Shown here: positions 61,054-64,000 of the stretch, one piece after another | Numbering within the stretch: the stretch's first letter is position 1 | Layout of the letters: each line of letters starts with the position of its first letter | DNA from: Arhodomonas sp052060015 | GTDB taxonomy: Bacteria > Pseudomonadota > Gammaproteobacteria > Nitrococcales > Nitrococcaceae | Direction: 5' to 3' | Assembly (NCBI RefSeq): GCF_052060015.1 | Contig: NZ_JBPODZ010000001.1 | Span: 620,001-684,000 of the forward strand | Length of the DNA: 64,000 nucleotides | The notes under the pieces: model-generated | Database searches by the model: none | What the model was told of the DNA's origin: nothing | What the model saw: only the letters and a program-made list of their open reading frames with translations | Made by a program: the position numbers and the translations under genes

Positions 61054-62421
61054 ATGGACCTCACCGCGTTGACCGCCATCTCCCCCGTGGACGGGCGCTA
61101 CGGCCCGAAGACCGAACCCCTGCGCACGCGCGTCAGCGAGCTCGGGCTCATCCGCCAGCGCGTCGTCGTCGAGGTACGCTGGCTGCAGGCCCTCGCCGCC
61201 GAACCGGCCATACCGGAGGTCCCACCCCTATCGGCACGGGCCTCCGCGGTCCTGGATGACATCGTCGCCAACTTCGACGAGGAGGACGGACGGCGCATCA
61301 AGGCTATCGAGGACATCACCAATCACGATGTGAAGGCGGTGGAGTACTTCCTCAAGGAGGTCCTTTGCGAGCACACCGAGCTCGCCGCCATCCGCGAATT
61401 CGTCCACTTCGCCTGCACCTCCGAGGACATCAACAACCTTGCCTATGCGCTGATGCTGCGCGAGGCCCGCGACGAGGTCTTGCTGCCGGCCATGGACGGC
61501 GTGGCCGGCCGGCTCCGGTCGCTCGCCCATGAGCTCGCCGACCTGCCCATGCTCGCGCGCACCCACGGCCAGCCCGCCTCACCCACCACCCTCGGCAAGG
61601 AGATCGCCAACGTGGTGGTCCGCCTCGAGCGTCAGCGCTCGCAGGTCGCCGAGACCGCCATCATGGGCAAGATCAATGGCGCGGTGGGTAACTACAACGC
61701 CCACACGGCGGCCTACCCGGAGGTGGACTGGCCGGCCTTTGCCGAGCGCTACGTGCACTCGCTGGGGCTCGAATGGAACGCCTGGACCACCCAGATCGAG
61801 CCCCATGACTACATCGCCGAGCTCTTCGACGCCGTGGCCCGCTGGAACACGGTGGCCGTCGATCTCTGCCGGGATGTCTGGGGGTATATCAGCCTGGGGT
61901 ATTTCCGCCAGCGTCTGGTGGAGGGCGAAGTGGGTTCGTCGACCATGCCGCACAAGGTCAACCCCATCGACTTCGAGAACGCGGAAGGCAACCTGGGCAT
62001 GGCCAACGCGGTGCTCGAGCACCTGGCGAGAAAGCTACCGGTGTCCCGCTGGCAACGTGACCTCACCGACTCCACGGCGCTGCGCAACATCGGCGTGGGC
62101 CTCGCCCACACCCTGATCGCCTGCCAGGCCCTCGGCCGGGGCCTGGGCAAGCTGGAGGCGGACGAGGAGCGCCTGGCCGCGGACCTGGACGCCAACTGGG
62201 AAGTGCTCGGCGAGGCCATCCAGACGGTGATGCGCCGCCACGGCATCGACGCCCCCTACGAGAAGCTCAAGGCCCTGACCCGGGGCAAGCGCATCGACCA
62301 GCAGCGCCTCGGCGCGTTCGTCGCCGATCTGGCCCTGCCGGAGGCGGTGAAGGCGGAGCTCGCCGCCCTCACCCCGGCGCGCTACATCGGCCTCGCCGCG
62401 GAGCAGGCCCGGAAGGTCTGA
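61054..62421 (+). CDS. purB: Adenylosuccinate lyase
   Basis: This 455-residue enzyme cleaves SAICAR and adenylosuccinate in purine synthesis. It begins MDLTALTAISPVDGRYG, the gammaproteobacterial start, and has HFACTSEDINNLAYAL, ARTHGQPASPTTLGKE and the signature GSSTMPHKVNPIDFENAEG. ATG 61054 is selected; the open frame extends upstream into the fumC promoter. The next gene begins on the base after the stop, so cotranslation is likely. Confidence 0.96.
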   Translation: MDLTALTAISPVDGRYGPKTEPLRTRVSELGLIRQRVVVEVRWLQALAAEPAIPEVPPLSARASAVLDDIVANFDEEDGRRIKAIEDITNHDVKAVEYFLKEVLCEHTELAAIREFVHFACTSEDINNLAYALMLREARDEVLLPAMDGVAGRLRSLAHELADLPMLARTHGQPASPTTLGKEIANVVVRLERQRSQVAETAIMGKINGAVGNYNAHTAAYPEVDWPAFAERYVHSLGLEWNAWTTQIEPHDYIAELFDAVARWNTVAVDLCRDVWGYISLGYFRQRLVEGEVGSSTMPHKVNPIDFENAEGNLGMANAVLEHLARKLPVSRWQRDLTDSTALRNIGVGLAHTLIACQALGRGLGKLEADEERLAADLDANWEVLGEAIQTVMRRHGIDAPYEKLKALTRGKRIDQQRLGAFVADLALPEAVKAELAALTPARYIGLAAEQARKV

Positions 62422-63609
62422 ATGCCCGCCCCCTTCGGTACCCTCAGCCGCGAGGCCTTCGTCGAGCGCTACTGGCAGCAGCGCCCGCTGGTGGTGCGCG
62501 GCGCCTTCCCCGAACCCCCCGCCGGGCTGTCCGCCGAGGAGCTCGCCGGCCTCGCCACCGAGGCCGACGTGGAGTCCCGGGTGGTCATGGGCGAGACGGC
62601 GCGGGAGGACTGGATCCTCCTCCACGGCCCCTTCGAGCCGGAGTTCTTTCAAGACACGCCGGACGCCGACTGGACCCTGCTGGTCCAGGATGTGGACAAG
62701 CACCTGCCCGCCCTCGCCGCCTGGCTGGCACCCTTCCGTTTTGTCCCCGGCTGGCGCTTCGACGACCTGATGGTCAGCTACGCCGCGCCGGGCGGCACCG
62801 TCGGGCCCCACGTGGACCGCTACGACGTCTTCCTGATCCAGGGCCAGGGCCGGCGCCGTTGGGCCATTCAGGACCCGCCACCGGAGGGCGAGCGGCTGCG
62901 GGGGCACCCGGATCTCCGCCTGCTTGCCGATTTCGAGGCCACCGACGAGTGGGTCCTCGAGCCCGGGGACATGCTCTACCTGCCACCGGGCATCCCCCAC
63001 TACGGGGTCGCCGAGGACGACTGTCTGACCTACTCCGTGGGCTTCCGCGCACCCTCGGGCGCGGAGCTGCTGGCCGCATGGGCCCGGGGGCGCGTCGACG
63101 CCAACGGCGACGCCGGCCGCTACCATGATGCCCCGGGGGCGCTGCCGCCCCCCGGGCGCCTCACCACCGAAGAGCTGTCCGAGCTCCGGCGGCTGATCCG
63201 CGAGGCGGCGGCCGCCGACGACGACGCCCTGGACGACTGGATCGCCCGTTACCTCACCGAGCCCAAGGCCGCGTTCCGGGATCTCCACGGTGAGGAGGAG
63301 ACAGTGGCCAGCGTGGCCACGCGACTGGCGACCGATGCCGGGGTGTTGCTCAACCCCGCCGCCCGCCTGGTCCTGGCGGAGACCACTGGAGGGAGGCGCT
63401 GGTACCTCCAGGGCCAACTCGAGGACATCCCCGCGGCCGCTGCTGCGGCGGCGGAGCGCCTGGCCGCCGGCGCCACCCTGCACGCCGGGGACTTGCCGGC
63501 GTCGGCGAACGAACGCGAGGCCTTCCTCGAGTGGCTGGCGGACTGGCGCCATCGCGGCCTTGTCGTGTTTACCGACGAGCTCTCGGAGGAGGAGGACGAT
63601 GGACGCTGA
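62422..63609 (+). CDS. roxA: JmjC/cupin ribosomal oxygenase, RoxA-like (uL16 arginine hydroxylase)
   Basis: This 395-residue Fe(II)/2-oxoglutarate oxygenase has a JmjC core with the metal triad: GPHVDRYDVFLIQGQGRRRW (His-x-Asp) and the distal His in GIPHYGVAEDD. The winged C-terminal domain of YcfD/RoxA-type ribosomal oxygenases follows. E. coli YcfD hydroxylates an arginine of ribosomal protein uL16. It starts directly after the purB stop and overlaps the following GNAT gene by 11 bp. The symbol follows family annotation. Confidence 0.9.
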   Translation: MPAPFGTLSREAFVERYWQQRPLVVRGAFPEPPAGLSAEELAGLATEADVESRVVMGETAREDWILLHGPFEPEFFQDTPDADWTLLVQDVDKHLPALAAWLAPFRFVPGWRFDDLMVSYAAPGGTVGPHVDRYDVFLIQGQGRRRWAIQDPPPEGERLRGHPDLRLLADFEATDEWVLEPGDMLYLPPGIPHYGVAEDDCLTYSVGFRAPSGAELLAAWARGRVDANGDAGRYHDAPGALPPPGRLTTEELSELRRLIREAAAADDDALDDWIARYLTEPKAAFRDLHGEEETVASVATRLATDAGVLLNPAARLVLAETTGGRRWYLQGQLEDIPAAAAAAAERLAAGATLHAGDLPASANEREAFLEWLADWRHRGLVVFTDELSEEEDDGR

Positions 63610-64000
63610 CTCCTTCTGCGTCGAGGACGGGACCTGGACCGAGTGGGGATCGCTGGCGGCGCCCCTGCGACGCGAGGTGTTCGTCCACGAGCAGCGGGTC
63701 CCGGAATCGCTGGAGTGGGATGGTCTCGACCCGGAGTGCCACCATGTCATCGCCCTCGACGCCCAGGGACGGGCCATCGCCACGGCGCGGCTGACCCCGG
63801 ACGACCACCTCGGCCGCATGGCCGTGGCCCGCCGCTGGCGCCACCGCGGTGTCGGCCGGGCGGTCATGGTACGCGCCGAGCGGGTCGCCCGACGGCGGGG
63901 CAGCCGGGTGCTGGTGCTGGCGGCCCAGCTGTCGGCGCTGCCCTTTTATGAGAAGCTGGGCTACAGCGCCTATGGCGATGTATTCGAGGACGCGGGCATC
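63599..64000 (+). CDS. GNAT-family N-acetyltransferase, 3' truncated by window
   Basis: The 134 residues in the window start at ATG 63599, overlapping roxA. The frame has no stop before the window end. The acetyl-CoA motif A is MAVARRWRHRGVGRAVM (R/Q-x-x-G-x-G/A) followed by LAAQLSALPFYEKLGY. The N-terminal REVFVHEQRVPESLEWDGLD resembles ElaA-like acetyltransferases. The substrate is unknown. Confidence 0.85.
   Translation, partial: MDADSFCVEDGTWTEWGSLAAPLRREVFVHEQRVPESLEWDGLDPECHHVIALDAQGRAIATARLTPDDHLGRMAVARRWRHRGVGRAVMVRAERVARRRGSRVLVLAAQLSALPFYEKLGYSAYGDVFEDAGI

Overview
The window is a 64 kb, GC-rich (about 68% in sampled core lines) chromosomal segment of a gammaproteobacterium. The core synteny points there: dnaX-ybaB-recR, mutS/pncC/recA/recX/alaS/lysC/csrA/tRNA-Ser, and uvrY-uvrC-pgsA followed by tRNA-Gly/Cys/Leu in the order known from E. 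coli. An Ectothiorhodospiraceae-like, sulfur-metabolising and facultatively anaerobic organism fits the FNR/UbiUVT module, the multihaem cytochrome and the sulfide:quinone-type flavoprotein, but the family assignment is inference.

Layout. 1-2.6 kb: end of sthA, a DsbA-like oxidoreductase, a thioesterase and a TetR regulator with a perfect 20-bp dyad in front of it. 2.6-13.5 kb: polyphosphate genes (ppk1 converging on sixA-ppx), a MoxR/VWA pair, orn, rsgA, recR, ybaB, dnaX and the 4.5S RNA gene. 13.7-17.1 kb: an FNR-type regulator beside ubiUV and ubiT (oxygen-independent ubiquinone hydroxylation), with one FNR-like dyad midway between ubiU and ubiT.

17.1-24.7 kb: an XRE regulator and six coupled genes in the order HyfB-C-E-F-G-I. 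This is a complex I / hydrogenase-4-like membrane module in which all four [NiFe] cysteines of the large subunit are replaced, while the small subunit keeps its four Fe-S cysteines. 24.9-31.6 kb: exported DsrE-like and rhodanese proteins, a membrane-anchored octahaem cytochrome c with a cytochrome b partner, a TDT/SLAC1-type channel, and a phosphatase/rhodanese-like domain fused to a sulfide:quinone oxidoreductase-like flavoprotein.

31.6-50.2 kb: an MscS channel, tRNA-Ser, csrA, lysC, alaS, recX, recA, thpR, pncC, mutS, fdxA, relA, then a coupled set panE-like / hydrolase / TauE-like / Acr3-like. 50.25-53.72 kb: a compositionally foreign insertion between the Acr3-like gene and tRNA-Leu. It carries four unrelated small genes (TIR-like, two HNH types, SRPBCC), each followed by an attC-like site, with no integrase visible. 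I read it as a cluster of integron cassettes lacking an integrase (CALIN). 53.7-64 kb: three tRNAs, pgsA, uvrC, uvrY, an MFS transporter, a RibD-C protein, fumC, purB, a RoxA-like ribosomal oxygenase and the start of a GNAT gene.

The two parts most worth follow-up are the non-hydrogenase Hyf-like complex beside the sulfur/multihaem genes, and the integrase-less cassette cluster with a single-gene TIR protein.
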